The translations under genes were made by a program, and so were the position numbers. The notes under the pieces were generated by a model, which did not search any database, was not told the DNA's origin, and was given only the letters and a program-made list of their open reading frames with translations. 64,000 nucleotides of DNA from the NCBI RefSeq assembly GCF_012396315.1, contig NZ_JAAXPF010000001.1, positions 344,115-408,114 on the forward strand, given 5' to 3'. Of this stretch, positions 1 through 13,303 are shown piece after piece; the stretch's first letter is position 1; every line of letters starts with the position of its first letter. The stretch is from Corynebacterium mucifaciens (lineage in GTDB: Bacteria > Actinomycetota > Actinomycetes > Mycobacteriales > Mycobacteriaceae).

Positions 1-815
1 TCTACGACGAAGACGCCAAAGCAGCGGCCGACGCCGGCCTCAAAGTGGGCGCCTACCACTACGCCCGCCCGGCGGAGGACCCGGTTGCGCAGGCCCGCTA
101 TTTCGCCTCCGTGGTCAATGCAGGCCCGGCGACCCAGTTGCCCCCGGTGCTGGACCTCGAGGTGGACGAGGGCCTCGGCCCGGTGCAGCTGGCCGCCTGG
201 ACGCAGACGTTCCTCTCTGAGCTGGAGGTGCGCACCGGCAAGCGGCCGATGCTCTACACGTACCGCTACTTCTGGTACGAGCGGATGGACAACACCAACG
301 CGTTCACCTCCTACCCGCTGTGGCTGGCGGCGTACCAGAACCAACCACCGGCCCCGGTCGGCGGCTGGGACAAGCTGAGTTTCTGGCAGCGTGCTGAGAC
401 GGGCCGCGTGGTGGGGATCAACACTCCCGTGGACATGAACATCTTCAACGGCAGCGAAGCGCAGTTGGATCAGTTTGCGGCCGGAGACTTGCGCGCCGGC
501 GGCGGTGTGCTCGAATCGTTCCAGGCCCAGGATTCCGGTCAGCTCGAGGTGCTGGAGCAGGACAACACCGCACTCGTCGTGGCCATCCTCGCGCTCGCCG
601 CAGGTGGCCTTGGCGCGCAGCAGTTTATCGACGCCGCACGTCTCGCCGGCTTCGACCCCACCGACGCCGACAACATCGCGGGCCTCGTCCGCGCGCTGTC
701 GAACCAGGGCGAGCTACCCGTCGAGGACCTGCGGAAGATGATGGTCGGCGGATACCAGATCGGCGACCTGCTCATCCTGCTCGACAACGCAGCGAAACAA
801 GCAAACCAGAGCTAG
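1..815 (+). CDS. Glycoside hydrolase family 25 (lysozyme-like) protein, 5' truncated by the window edge
   Basis: The reading frame is open from base 3 and ends at 813-815, giving at least 270 residues. The first 150 or so residues match the GH25 muramidase barrel: an AYHYARP strand, then LDLEVD with the acidic pair expected of the catalytic site, then YTYRYFW and LWLAAY strands. GH25 enzymes cut the MurNAc-GlcNAc bond of peptidoglycan. The last 100 residues are helical, Asp/Ala-rich and not recognised; they could be a domain specific to this protein. The signal peptide, if any, lies before the window. The gene converges on the next one and overlaps it by 4 bases. The family call is good; secretion and real lytic activity are inferred. 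Confidence 0.8.
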   Translation, partial: YDEDAKAAADAGLKVGAYHYARPAEDPVAQARYFASVVNAGPATQLPPVLDLEVDEGLGPVQLAAWTQTFLSELEVRTGKRPMLYTYRYFWYERMDNTNAFTSYPLWLAAYQNQPPAPVGGWDKLSFWQRAETGRVVGINTPVDMNIFNGSEAQLDQFAAGDLRAGGGVLESFQAQDSGQLEVLEQDNTALVVAILALAAGGLGAQQFIDAARLAGFDPTDADNIAGLVRALSNQGELPVEDLRKMMVGGYQIGDLLILLDNAAKQANQS

Positions 816-1600
816 TCGTGGCGCGGTGTCGTGGCCAAGCGGCGGCACCAGTCCTCGCCCTTGAACTGCGCCGGCACCGCGCCTTTGAGCAAGTTGCGGG
901 TGAGCTGGCCGTTTGCCTCGAGCGGGTGGCCCGCGCCGATAAGCACGATGTTGCCGTAACGGCGGCCCTTCAGCATCGGCGGGTCCGCGATCGCCGCGAC
1001 GTGCGGGAAGACCTCCAACATTCCCGCGAGCTCTTCCTTCGCCTCCTTTAGGTCCGCGTGCGAGCCGCAGTTGGCAACGTAGAACCCGCCCTCGCTTAGC
1101 GACGCCCACGCGGCCCGGTAAAACTCCACCGTGGTGAGGTTGCGTGGGGTAGTGGCCGATGAGAACACGTCCCGGATGATCACGTCGCGGGTCGCCGGTT
1201 TGAACGCGTCGGTGACCTCGCGGGCGTCGCCGACGCGGATCTTCACGGTGGGCGACCGTGGGACGTCGAAACGCTCGCGCGCGAGGACGGCGAGCTCGGA
1301 ATCAATCTCCACCACCGTGTTGCGGGAGCCGGGCCACGCCGCCGCGACATAGCGCGCGAGCGTGCAGGCGCCGCCGCCGAGGTGGGTCACGCGCGACTTC
1401 GCCCGGTGTGGTTCCGGGTAGGCGGAGTCGAGGAAATCTGCCATCCAGCGCATGTACTCGAAATCCAGCCGGGTTGGCTCGCCCGGCACGATGTGGGAGC
1501 TGGGCACGCCATTGACAAGCAGCACCATGGACCCGTCCGGTTCGTGGAGCACTTCGGCGACACCGGTGTCGATCTCGTAAAACTCGCTTTTTGCGCCCAT
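812..1600 (-). CDS. Spermidine synthase-like methyltransferase-fold protein
   Basis: 262 residues with the class I SAM/dcSAM-binding fold: HLGGGACTLARYV (nucleotide-binding loop, about residues 73-85), VVEIDSELAVLARERF with the acidic ribose-binding residue, then VGDAREV. This matches the spermidine synthase-like family widespread in actinobacteria, whose members often lack a proven aminopropyl-transfer activity. The ATG has a GGGAG ribosome site just upstream. It starts 12 bases after the csoR stop and is probably in the copB-csoR transcript. No polyamine genes lie nearby, so the true substrate is open. Confidence 0.75.
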   Translation of the reverse strand: MGAKSEFYEIDTGVAEVLHEPDGSMVLLVNGVPSSHIVPGEPTRLDFEYMRWMADFLDSAYPEPHRAKSRVTHLGGGACTLARYVAAAWPGSRNTVVEIDSELAVLARERFDVPRSPTVKIRVGDAREVTDAFKPATRDVIIRDVFSSATTPRNLTTVEFYRAAWASLSEGGFYVANCGSHADLKEAKEELAGMLEVFPHVAAIADPPMLKGRRYGNIVLIGAGHPLEANGQLTRNLLKGAVPAQFKGEDWCRRLATTPRHD

Positions 1601-1612
1601 GCGGGCATCTCC

Positions 1613-1930
1613 CTAGGACTTCACCAGCCGCGCGATTGCGGCGGACGCCTCTTCGATCTTGGCGTCGGCTTCCTGCCCGTCGCTGATCGCATCGGCAACA
1701 CAGTGCTTCAAGTGGTCGTCCAGCAAACCCAGTGCCACGCCCTTCAGCGCCGCGTTGACCGCACTGATCTGGGTGAGGATGTCAATACAGTAGGCGTTTT
1801 CGTCGATCATGCGGTGAATACCGCGGGTCTGCCCCTCGATACGTTTGAGCCGAGCGAGGTAACGGTCTTTCTCGCTGATGTAGCCGTGGTTGGCCGAGTT
1901 CCCGGAAGCGGGGGTGGGGGTGTTCATCAT
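1613..1930 (-). CDS. csoR: CsoR-family copper-sensing repressor
   Basis: 105 residues, an all-helical DUF156/CsoR protein. The copper-binding set is complete: Cys48, His73 and Cys77, with exactly the 25- and 4-residue spacing of M. tuberculosis CsoR (Cys36, His61, Cys65). The chosen start is the first of two adjacent ATG codons (1930 or 1927) behind AGGAGA; a longer in-frame version would run back into copB without a ribosome site. Known CsoR proteins release DNA when Cu(I) binds. It lies 31 bases downstream of the copper ATPase gene, and the palindrome at 4204-4218 is its likely operator, so it should repress its own operon. Confidence 0.92.
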   Translation of the reverse strand: MMNTPTPASGNSANHGYISEKDRYLARLKRIEGQTRGIHRMIDENAYCIDILTQISAVNAALKGVALGLLDDHLKHCVADAISDGQEADAKIEEASAAIARLVKS

Positions 1931-1961
1931 TGGTCTCCTGGATGGTGTGGACGGTGTCGGG

Positions 1962-4118
1962 TCACTTGGACCGGTTAAGCATCCGGTCGGTGCTGCTCTG
2001 TGGGGTGAGGTCGAGGCGGCGGAGCAGCTGCGCATTGAGGGCGACGACGACGGTCGAGGCCGACATCAGGATTGCGCCGACGCTCATCGGCATCACGAAC
2101 CCGATTGGGGCGAGGATACCGGCAGCGAGCGGAACTGACAGCAGGTTGTAGCCGGCCGCCCACCACAGGTTCTGCTTCATCTTCCGGTAGGTCGCACGGG
2201 AGAGCTCGATGACTGAAAGCACCGATCGCGGGTCGGAGCTTGCCAGGACGACGCCCGCCGAGCCGATCGCCACGTCTGTGCCGGCACCGATCGCGATGCC
2301 GACATCGGCCTGGGCCAGCGCGGGGGCGTCGTTGACGCCATCGCCGACCATTGCGACCTTGTGGCCCTCGCCTTGCAGTTCCTTGACTTTCGCGGCCTTG
2401 TGCTCGGGACGAACACCCGCGAAGACCCGGTCAATGCCCAGGTCTTTGGCTACGGTGTCCGCGACGGCCTGCGCATCGCCGGTGATCATGACGACCTGGG
2501 CGCCCGCAGAGTGCAGTGCGTCGACGGCGTCGCGGGACTCGGGACGGATCTCGTCGGCAAGCCGCAGCGCTCCGATCACTTCGCCGTCGGCGAGGACGTG
2601 GAGAATGATCGCGCCCTCCCTGCGCCACTCGTCGGCGACCGGGAGCTCCCCGGCGGAATGCTTCTCAAGCAGGTAGGGGCCACCGACCTCGATTACCTCA
2701 CCGCCAACAGTTGCCTTCACGCCCACTGCTGGGGACGAAGAAAAGTCGATTGCCTGCGGGACGGCTACGCTACGGGCCTGAGCAGCCCCGGTGATGGCGC
2801 GTGCGAGCGGGTGCTCGCTGTCTGCCTCGGCGGCCGCCGCTAGCGCAAGCACGTCTTCTTTATCACGCCCACCGGCGGGGTCGATCGCGGTGACGGTGGG
2901 CTCACCTTTGGTGAGGGTGCCGGTCTTGTCGAATAGTACTGCGTCGACGGTGCGCATGGATTCGAGTGCGAGCCGATCCTTGATCAGCACCCCGCCGCGG
3001 GCGGCGCGCTCGGTCGCGATGGAGACAACCAACGGGATTGCGAGGCCTAGGGCATGAGGGCAGGCGATGACGAGCACCGTGATGGTGCGCACCACGGCGT
3101 CGTTTGGCACGCCGACAACGGTCCAGACCACGGCGGTCAGAATGGCGGCGCCGAGGGTGAACCAGAACAACCACGCGGCGGCCTTGTCTGCGAGGCGCTG
3201 CGCCCGCGATGACGATTCTTGCGCATCGGTGACGAGCTTTTGAATGCCGGCCAACGCAGTGTCGCCACCCGTGGCTGTGACCTTGATGCGCAGGCCCGAG
3301 TCCGTCGCGATGGTGCCAGCGACCACGTGCTCGCCTTCACCGCGGCGCACCGTTTTCGACTCACCGGTGACCATCGACTCGTCCATGCTGGCGCTGCCGT
3401 CGACGATTGTGCCGTCGGCAGGTACGGACGCGCCGGGCCGCACGATCACGACATCGCCGACCTCAAGATCCGCCGGGGTGACCTTCACCACTTCGTCGCC
3501 GTCGATCTTCTCGGCCTCGTCGGGCAGAAGTGCGGCGAGCGAATCCAGGGCCGAGGTGGTCTGGGCGAGGGAGCGCATCTCGATCCAGTGCCCCAGCAGC
3601 ATGATGACCACCAGCAGCGCCAGTTCCCACCAGAAATTCAGCCCGTGGTCCAGCAAGTTCAGGCTCGCACCCCAAGAAGAGACGAAGGCGACCGTGATCG
3701 CGAGCGCGATCAGCAGCATCATGCCGGGTTTGCGGGAGCGGATCTCGGAGACAGCACCCGTCAAGAACGGGCGACCTCCCCAGAAGTAAATGACCGTGCC
3801 CAAAAGCGGCGAGATCCACCGGGCCCATTCCGCGTCAGGCAGCTGGTAGCCGATGAGGTGGGCAAACGTGCTGTTGAACCCGACGACCGGGATCGCGAGA
3901 ACCAGCATGATCCAGAAGAGCCTGCGGAACTGGGCAACGTGGTCTCCGTGGCCTGCGTGACCCGCGTGGTCATGGCCCGCGTGGCCATGGCCTCCATGTT
4001 CTCCGTGGCCCGCGTGCTCTGTGTGGTGGCGGCCGGCATGGCCTTCGAGGTTGCTGTGTTCGTGATGGCTGGCGTGCGCACCGGGTCGGGTGCCGGAGTG
4101 GGCGTGTCCGTCGCTCAT
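1962..4118 (-). CDS. copB: Copper-exporting P1B-type ATPase, CopB-like
   Basis: 718 residues. The first 60 residues hold 19 histidines and no CxxC metal-binding domain. Next come transmembrane helices, an actuator region with the TGES motif, the intramembrane metal site CPH, the phosphorylation motif DKTGTLTKG, HPLA and the hinge GDGVNDAP. A His-rich N-terminus with CPH instead of CPC marks the CopB (P1B-3) branch, which exports copper across the plasma membrane using ATP. The ATG follows AGAGGAC. It is the first gene of a leftward operon with csoR and is likely induced by copper through CsoR. Silver could also be a substrate. Confidence 0.93.
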   Translation of the reverse strand: MSDGHAHSGTRPGAHASHHEHSNLEGHAGRHHTEHAGHGEHGGHGHAGHDHAGHAGHGDHVAQFRRLFWIMLVLAIPVVGFNSTFAHLIGYQLPDAEWARWISPLLGTVIYFWGGRPFLTGAVSEIRSRKPGMMLLIALAITVAFVSSWGASLNLLDHGLNFWWELALLVVIMLLGHWIEMRSLAQTTSALDSLAALLPDEAEKIDGDEVVKVTPADLEVGDVVIVRPGASVPADGTIVDGSASMDESMVTGESKTVRRGEGEHVVAGTIATDSGLRIKVTATGGDTALAGIQKLVTDAQESSSRAQRLADKAAAWLFWFTLGAAILTAVVWTVVGVPNDAVVRTITVLVIACPHALGLAIPLVVSIATERAARGGVLIKDRLALESMRTVDAVLFDKTGTLTKGEPTVTAIDPAGGRDKEDVLALAAAAEADSEHPLARAITGAAQARSVAVPQAIDFSSSPAVGVKATVGGEVIEVGGPYLLEKHSAGELPVADEWRREGAIILHVLADGEVIGALRLADEIRPESRDAVDALHSAGAQVVMITGDAQAVADTVAKDLGIDRVFAGVRPEHKAAKVKELQGEGHKVAMVGDGVNDAPALAQADVGIAIGAGTDVAIGSAGVVLASSDPRSVLSVIELSRATYRKMKQNLWWAAGYNLLSVPLAAGILAPIGFVMPMSVGAILMSASTVVVALNAQLLRRLDLTPQSSTDRMLNRSK

Positions 4119-4203
4119 GGTTCTGTCCTCTCGTTGCGGTTCATCGTTGTGGTCGGTTCGGCCGTGCCGGGGGGCCTAGCACGACGGCCGTCTCCCACGT
4201 TAG

Positions 4204-4218
4204 TACCCCAGGGGGGTA
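4204..4218 (-). promoter_or_regulatory. Candidate CsoR operator upstream of copB
   Basis: The palindrome TACCCCAGGGGGGTA (arms TACCCC and GGGGTA, 3-base spacer) lies 86 bases before the copB start. Known actinobacterial CsoR sites are built the same way, with C-rich and G-rich arms flanked by TA. The match is by eye; binding has not been shown. Confidence 0.7.
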
Positions 4219-4279
4219 TGTGTCTAGGGTGTGTCCCGATCCGAACGACCTGACGTTTCACCTTTCGCACTCACGGGAC

Positions 4280-4285
4280 TACACT
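4280..4285 (+). promoter_or_regulatory. -10 hexamer of mnmA (leaderless type)
   Basis: TACACT ends 8 bases before the mnmA ATG, so transcription should begin at or next to the start codon. No ribosome-binding site precedes the ATG. Confidence 0.6.
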
Positions 4286-4293
4286 CCCGCCAC

Positions 4294-5373
4294 ATGCGAG
4301 TATTGGCGGCCATGAGCGGGGGAGTCGACTCCTCTGTCGCTGCTGCGCGCCTGGTGGAGGCGGGCCACGACGTCGTCGGTGTGCACCTTGCGCTCAGCAA
4401 GGACGCGCAGCAGACGCGCGAGTCCGCACGCGGGTGCTGCTCCCTGGAAGACTCCGCCGACGCGCGCCGAGTGTGCGACCACCTGGGCATCCCGTTCTAC
4501 GTGTGGGACTTCTCTGACCGCTTCAGAGAAGAGGTCATCGACAACTTCGTGTGGTCCTACGAACACGGCGAGACCCCCAACCCGTGCCTGCGCTGCAACG
4601 AGAAGATCAAGTTCGCTGCGCTGCTGGACCGTGCGGTCACCCTGGGCTTCGACGCTATCGCCACCGGGCATTACGCGATTATCGACGCCGAAGGTAACCT
4701 CCGCCGCTCCACCGACCCGAAGAAAGACCAGTCCTACGTCTTGGGCGTGCTCACGCGCGACGAGTTGGACCGCTGTCTCTTCCCGGTCGGCGACACCGAG
4801 AAACCGCAGATTCGGGAGGAGGCGGCCCGCCACGGGTTCGCCACCGCGTCCAAGCCGGATTCCTACGACATCTGCTTCATCCCGGACGGCAATACGCAGG
4901 CGTTTCTGGGCCGTTCAATCGGCATGCGTCCCGGCATGATCAAGGACACCGACGGGCGTGAACTGAAGGAGCACGACGGCGCCTTCCAGTACACGATCGG
5001 CCAGCGCAAAGGCCTGAACATCCGTGTGCCCGCCGAGGACGGCAAGCCGCGCTACGTCACTGACGTGGACACCGCCACCGGCACGGTCACGGTGGGGCCG
5101 CGCGAGGCGCTGAAGGTCCACGAGATCACCGCTGACCGTCTCAAGGTGCTGCACTCGGCCATGGACGGGCAGTTCGAGGCAAACGTGCAGATCCGCGCCC
5201 ACGGTGGAGTGGTGCCTTGCACAGCGCGCATCGAGGGCGGCCAGATGACGCTGACGCTGCACGAGCCACTCGAGGGTGTGGCCCGCGGCCAGGCCGCGGT
5301 TCTCTACTTGCCCGATCCTGACGGCCTCGGCGACATCGTGCTCGGCTCTGGCACCATCTGCGCCACGGCGTAG
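4294..5373 (+). CDS. mnmA: tRNA-specific 2-thiouridylase MnmA
   Basis: 359 residues, normal for the family. The PP-loop SGGVDSS lies at residues 8-14, followed by the NPC-x2-CN segment that carries a catalytic cysteine, the GHYA motif, and FCFIPDG-like DICFIPDG around the second cysteine. MnmA adenylates U34 of tRNA Lys, Glu and Gln and inserts sulphur at C2, which improves decoding of A-ending codons. The start at 4294 begins the conserved [10 protein letters not shown] segment, and an earlier in-frame start has no support. Transcription is probably leaderless from TACACT. Its TAG stop forms the first half of the -10 hexamer of the next gene. Confidence 0.95.
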   Translation: MRVLAAMSGGVDSSVAAARLVEAGHDVVGVHLALSKDAQQTRESARGCCSLEDSADARRVCDHLGIPFYVWDFSDRFREEVIDNFVWSYEHGETPNPCLRCNEKIKFAALLDRAVTLGFDAIATGHYAIIDAEGNLRRSTDPKKDQSYVLGVLTRDELDRCLFPVGDTEKPQIREEAARHGFATASKPDSYDICFIPDGNTQAFLGRSIGMRPGMIKDTDGRELKEHDGAFQYTIGQRKGLNIRVPAEDGKPRYVTDVDTATGTVTVGPREALKVHEITADRLKVLHSAMDGQFEANVQIRAHGGVVPCTARIEGGQMTLTLHEPLEGVARGQAAVLYLPDPDGLGDIVLGSGTICATA

Positions 5374-5376
5374 CAT
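5371..5376 (+). promoter_or_regulatory. -10 hexamer of the MetE-like gene, overlapping the mnmA stop codon
   Basis: TAGCAT ends 7 bases before the GTG at 5384. Its first three bases are the TAG stop of mnmA. Confidence 0.5.
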
Positions 5377-5383
5377 CCAGCCC

Positions 5384-6237
5384 GTGACTGTCCTTCCCCC
5401 AACCGCGTTCGGCCTCGGGCCGCTGCCCGGCACGAACTTTTCGCCGGCCGCGGACGTGGTGTTGTCCGAGTCGCCCCTGCCGCATATTCCGCAGCTGCCA
5501 GACCGCGGCGTGGGCTCCGACCTGATCGGCCGTACCGCCGCGCTGCTTCCGATCCCAGTCGCGCGCGGCCCTCGTGGCTGGCGGGTGGCTGCGCGCGCGA
5601 GCAGGGACGCGGACCGGATGGAGCGCGACCTCGACCACCTCGAGGAACTCTGGCACAGCAAGGTGGACACCGTGAAGGTGCAGCTGGCGGGTCCGTTCAC
5701 GCTCGCCGCCGAGATCGAGATGGCCAACGGCCACCGCATGATCACCGACCCCGGCGCGCTGCGCGATCTCACGGACGCGCTGCTCGAGGTGAGTGAGGGG
5801 CACCGGAGGGACGTCGAGAAGCGGTTTGGCGCGAGCGTGCTGCAGTTGGACGAGCCGAGACTGCCCGAGGTCGTGGCCGGTACGCTGAAAGGCGCCACCG
5901 ACTTTGAGACCATCCGGGCGATCCCGGAGCCGGAGGAGACGCTCGCGCGCTTCGGCGAGCACCTGCTGCATACGCCGATGCTTCTCGACGTCCCATGGTT
6001 GACCACCGACCCGCGCCGGGCCGACAATGACGCGCTCGCACGGCTGCTGGATGGCGGCGCGCGCATCGCGATCCCGGCAATGCAGCCGCGGGAGCTGTAC
6101 AACGTGTTCGACGAGCTGCAGATCGACCCAGCTGCGACCACCGTCGACGTGTACGCACAGTCCGCCGCCACGCTGGTGGGCGCAGCGGCGAACTACCGTG
6201 CTGCCCGCGAGATGGCCGAAGAGCTGGGTTCTGCGCG

Positions 6238-6241
<4 letters not shown>
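5384..6241 (+). CDS. MetE/UROD-fold protein (cobalamin-independent methionine synthase-like), single domain
   Basis: 285 residues resembling the C-terminal barrel of MetE, with strands such as VKVQLAGPFTLA and LQLDEPRLP. Methionine synthases of this class bind zinc through His, Cys and Cys; this protein has no cysteine at all, so it cannot use the usual zinc site. It is also under half the length of MetE. It therefore looks like a fold relative with another or a lost activity. GTG start behind TAGCAT. The stop overlaps the convergent exonuclease gene by 4 bases. The family call is reasonable; the function is unknown. Confidence 0.7.
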
Positions 6242-9229
<2,988 letters not shown>

Positions 9230-9233
<4 letters not shown>

Positions 9234-10243
9234 CGTGTCTCCTTCATAAGGTCGACGCCCAGGCGATCTACCCATGCGTCAGTGTCGCCTGCGACAAACG
9301 TGGCTCGGCTGTCATCATCACGCTCGGGATCCCACACCAGCATGGTCCGGAATCCGCCCGTACCACCGTTGTGGAAAGTGATTTCCTGGCCGTCCTCGTC
9401 GAGATCGCCCCATCCATAGTTAGGCACACCATGCGAGGACACCCACTCCACGTATTTCGCCATGTCAGCTGCCGTGGAGCGGATTGCGCCCGCTGGTGCC
9501 CAGCCGTCCATGTCCCACGGCCCGGCGTGGTGCCCGTTGGCCGACAACCCGGTAGGGGCACCGTCGATGGTGCCCGGCAGCGCCACATACGTCGAGGTCA
9601 TGCCAGCGGGCTCGAAAATGCGGGTGCGCAGCAGTTCGTCGTACGGAACGCCAGCGTGTCTGGCCAGTAGTTGGCCGAGCAGCGCGTGGCCGTAGTTCGA
9701 GTACTGCCTCTCGCCGCGGTTTTTCAGTTCGGCAGCGCCGGCGGCGTCAATGATGTCCTGCGGTGTATCGCGGCGGTACGGGTTGCCGCCGTCGCGGAGA
9801 ATGGCCTTGAACGATTCTTTAAAGCTGAGGCTTTCTGTGGTGGCCAGACCGGAGGTGTGGTTGAGCAGCTCTTCCAAGGTCACATCGGAGATGGGGGCGG
9901 AGGGGACGTCGATTAGCTCCTGCACCTGGGTGTCTAGGCTGAGCTCTCCTTCTTCGACGAACTGGCGGACCAGCTCCGCGTTGAAGGTTTTGGTGATCGA
10001 GCCGATTTCGAACTCGGTGTGCTCGTCCGCGCCGAGACCGCCGAAGCGTGTCTCGCCGCCGTCGTAGGAAAACGCGGCGAGGTTGTGGTGGCCGCTCTCC
10101 GCGAGATGCTCGAGGGCGGAGGAAATTTCGGGATCGCCGGTGTGCTCGGTGGCCACGGAAATGTCCCGGGGACCGGTTGAGAGTAACGCCGCAGCGGTGA
10201 CAATGGCGGCGACGCCCCCAACAGCGATGTCTGTGGCGCGCAT
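9230..10243 (-). CDS. Beta-lactamase-family serine hydrolase (class C/PBP4*-like), membrane anchored
   Basis: 337 residues. The N-terminus carries one hydrophobic helix (about 5-22) that would anchor or export the protein. Active-site elements are in order: SxxK as SITK, YxN as YSN in YSNYGHALLG, and HNGGTGG in the place of the KTG triad. The family includes D-aminopeptidases, esterases and penicillin-binding proteins outside the cell. Start at 10243: the ATG overlaps the stop of the regulator gene as TAATG and has GGAGG upstream. It is the middle gene of a coupled trio and should be controlled by the ArsR-like protein. The substrate is unknown; a beta-lactamase role is not implied. Confidence 0.85.
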
Positions 10244-10701
10244 TAGTGATCCTCCCCGGCGATGACCATAGCCATGAGGGGGACAATGCGGGCAGGGGGA
10301 ATCTTGAAAACCCCGTCCTGCTTGTGCACCCAGCCGGCGGCTTGCAGCTCCTTCAGGTGGTGGTAGGCCGTGCCTGTGGAAGAGACCAAGTCCGACTCCA
10401 CAAGCTCCGTCACGGACGCGGGCGTTGCCAGCAGGTGGCGCAGGATCGCGCCGCGTACCGGGTGCGCGAGTGCGGCGATGCGGGCAATCGCGGCATCCCA
10501 CGGCTGGTCCGTAATCCATGCTGTCGGGCGAGCCCACGCGAATGTGTACGTGCCGGTCGGCAGCGTGATGTCGCCGGCGAAAGACACCGTCCCATCGTGG
10601 TTGCTGTCGGCGTGAAACTCGGGTGAGTGAGGGAGTGATGCTTGTTCGAGCGCGTCAATGCGCGCTTCTATGGCGGTTAAGCGTGCTTCAAGCGGTTGCA
10701 T
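10243..10701 (-). CDS. ArsR-like winged-helix regulator with coiled-coil N-terminus
   Basis: 152 residues. Residues 1-20 show a heptad pattern typical of a short coiled coil; residues 28-60 look beta-rich (GTVSFAGDITLPTGTYTF); the winged helix follows (AALAHPVRGAILRHLL, then SSTGTAYHHLKELQAAGWV as the recognition region). There is no cysteine, so the classical metal site of ArsR sensors is missing. It heads a three-gene coupled operon and the inverted repeat just upstream is its likely operator, so it should be autoregulatory. The extra N-terminal part may bind the inducer, which would be a guess. Confidence 0.85.
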   Translation of the reverse strand: MQPLEARLTAIEARIDALEQASLPHSPEFHADSNHDGTVSFAGDITLPTGTYTFAWARPTAWITDQPWDAAIARIAALAHPVRGAILRHLLATPASVTELVESDLVSSTGTAYHHLKELQAAGWVHKQDGVFKIPPARIVPLMAMVIAGEDH

Positions 10702-10703
10702 GC

Positions 10704-10727
10704 TTCTAGTATTTCAAAATTCTAGAA
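10704..10727 (-). promoter_or_regulatory. Inverted-repeat operator candidate of the ArsR/serine hydrolase operon
   Basis: Perfect arms TTCTAG and CTAGAA are separated by 12 A/T-rich bases, ending 3 bases before the regulator start codon. The site also covers the likely -10 region, a natural place for autorepression. Confidence 0.65.
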
Positions 10728-10748
10728 ACTATGCAGTGCGTTCGCGCG

Positions 10749-11414
10749 CTAGCGCAGCATCGCGCCGACGATGCAGCCGAGGTCGCCGATCTCGCGCACC
10801 TCGGACGCCAGGAAATCCGGCCCGCCCACGCGGCCGACCACCAGCACCATGTCGGTGCCGTGCAGGGGAGTGATCGTCAGCGCGGTGCCGAGCTGGAACC
10901 ACGGCTCGGGCGCCCAGCCGTCGAAGTCGGGCTGGAGGATTCGCGCGGCGTCGATAGGCGGCATCTGCGGGCGGGTGCCGTCGTCCTCCGGCGCGGCGGG
11001 AGAGGCCGCGGCGCGCGAAAGCTCGCCGTCGGAGTTGCGCAACACCACAGCCCACGACGAGGTCACCGCGCCAGGCATGACGCGAACCAGCTCGTCAAGC
11101 GTGTCGTTCAGCTTGCCGGTGCGCTGTGCAATCCGCGCGAGCATCTCAATCTGCCCGCGGCGATCCACGCGGCCGGTGAACGGGCGGATGGAATCCACCT
11201 CCGCGCCGTCGACCGCTGCGACGGCGGTAATAAGGGTGTCCACCATCACGCCGGTGGGCAGGGTGACCACGATGTCGTCGGTCACGGTGCCGTCGGTAGA
11301 CGTCTCCACGATATCCACGGAATTGATATCGGCGTCGACCATGCCGAAGGCCTCGGCGAGCTGGCCCAGGCTTCCGGGAACGTCCGGGAGGGAAACGCGG
11401 ATGAGGTACGACAT
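10749..11414 (-). CDS. ACT-domain protein
   Basis: 221 residues. Residues 1-75 form an ACT domain (YLIRVSLPDVPGSLGQLAEAFG, split here only for orientation as YLIRVSLPDVPG then SLGQLAEAFG). The rest has no clear family. ACT domains bind amino acids and usually regulate enzymes. The start at 11414 is the ATG that opens the ACT strand; TATAAA lies close upstream, suggesting a leaderless transcript. The same type of gene precedes gatC in other corynebacteria. It diverges from gatC. Role unknown. Confidence 0.75.
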   Translation of the reverse strand: MSYLIRVSLPDVPGSLGQLAEAFGMVDADINSVDIVETSTDGTVTDDIVVTLPTGVMVDTLITAVAAVDGAEVDSIRPFTGRVDRRGQIEMLARIAQRTGKLNDTLDELVRVMPGAVTSSWAVVLRNSDGELSRAAASPAAPEDDGTRPQMPPIDAARILQPDFDGWAPEPWFQLGTALTITPLHGTDMVLVVGRVGGPDFLASEVREIGDLGCIVGAMLR

Positions 11415-11515
11415 GGCCCTATTTATAGCAACCGGGGGTGGCCGGGCGGTGTCACGGCGTGACGTAAGATGAGGCGCGTTCGACGCAACCCACGTGATGT
11501 GGAAGGGATGGGACT

Positions 11516-11815
11516 GTGGCTGAGATTTCACGCGACGAGGTGTCGCGCATCGCACGCCTGGCGCGTATCGCGCTGAAGGACGAGGAGCTGGACGACATCG
11601 CCAAGCAGCTGGAAACCATCGTGGATGCGGTGTCGAAGGTGCAGGGCGTCGACACCGAGGGTGTGACGCCGATGAGCCACCCGCACTCTATAGACGCCGG
11701 CATGCGCGAAGACGTTGAGAAGAAAACGCTGACGCAGGCTGAGGCGCTGGACCAGGCCCCGGCGGTGGAGGACGACCGGTTCGTGGTTCCGCAGATTCTC
11801 GGAGAGGGAGACTAA
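11516..11815 (+). CDS. gatC: Asp/Glu-tRNA amidotransferase subunit C
   Basis: 99 residues, normal length. Conserved start AEISRDEVSRIARLARI and the ending RDDR-like VEDDRFVVPQIL. GatC stabilises the GatA-GatB pair in the complex that converts Glu-tRNA(Gln) (and Asp-tRNA(Asn)) to the amide. GTG start with GGAAGG about 10 bases upstream; TAAGAT at 11465-11470 is a likely -10. gatA follows 6 bases after the stop. Confidence 0.95.
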   Translation: MAEISRDEVSRIARLARIALKDEELDDIAKQLETIVDAVSKVQGVDTEGVTPMSHPHSIDAGMREDVEKKTLTQAEALDQAPAVEDDRFVVPQILGEGD

Positions 11816-11821
11816 AGAGCA

Positions 11822-13277
<1,456 letters not shown>

Positions 13278-13303
<26 letters not shown>

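Noticed and set aside
3219..4253. Long open frame antisense to copB, apparently 344 codons
   Set aside because: It mirrors the His-rich and membrane parts of copB in a GC-rich genome; the translation is low-complexity (QHDD/REQ-rich) with no family features or ribosome site.
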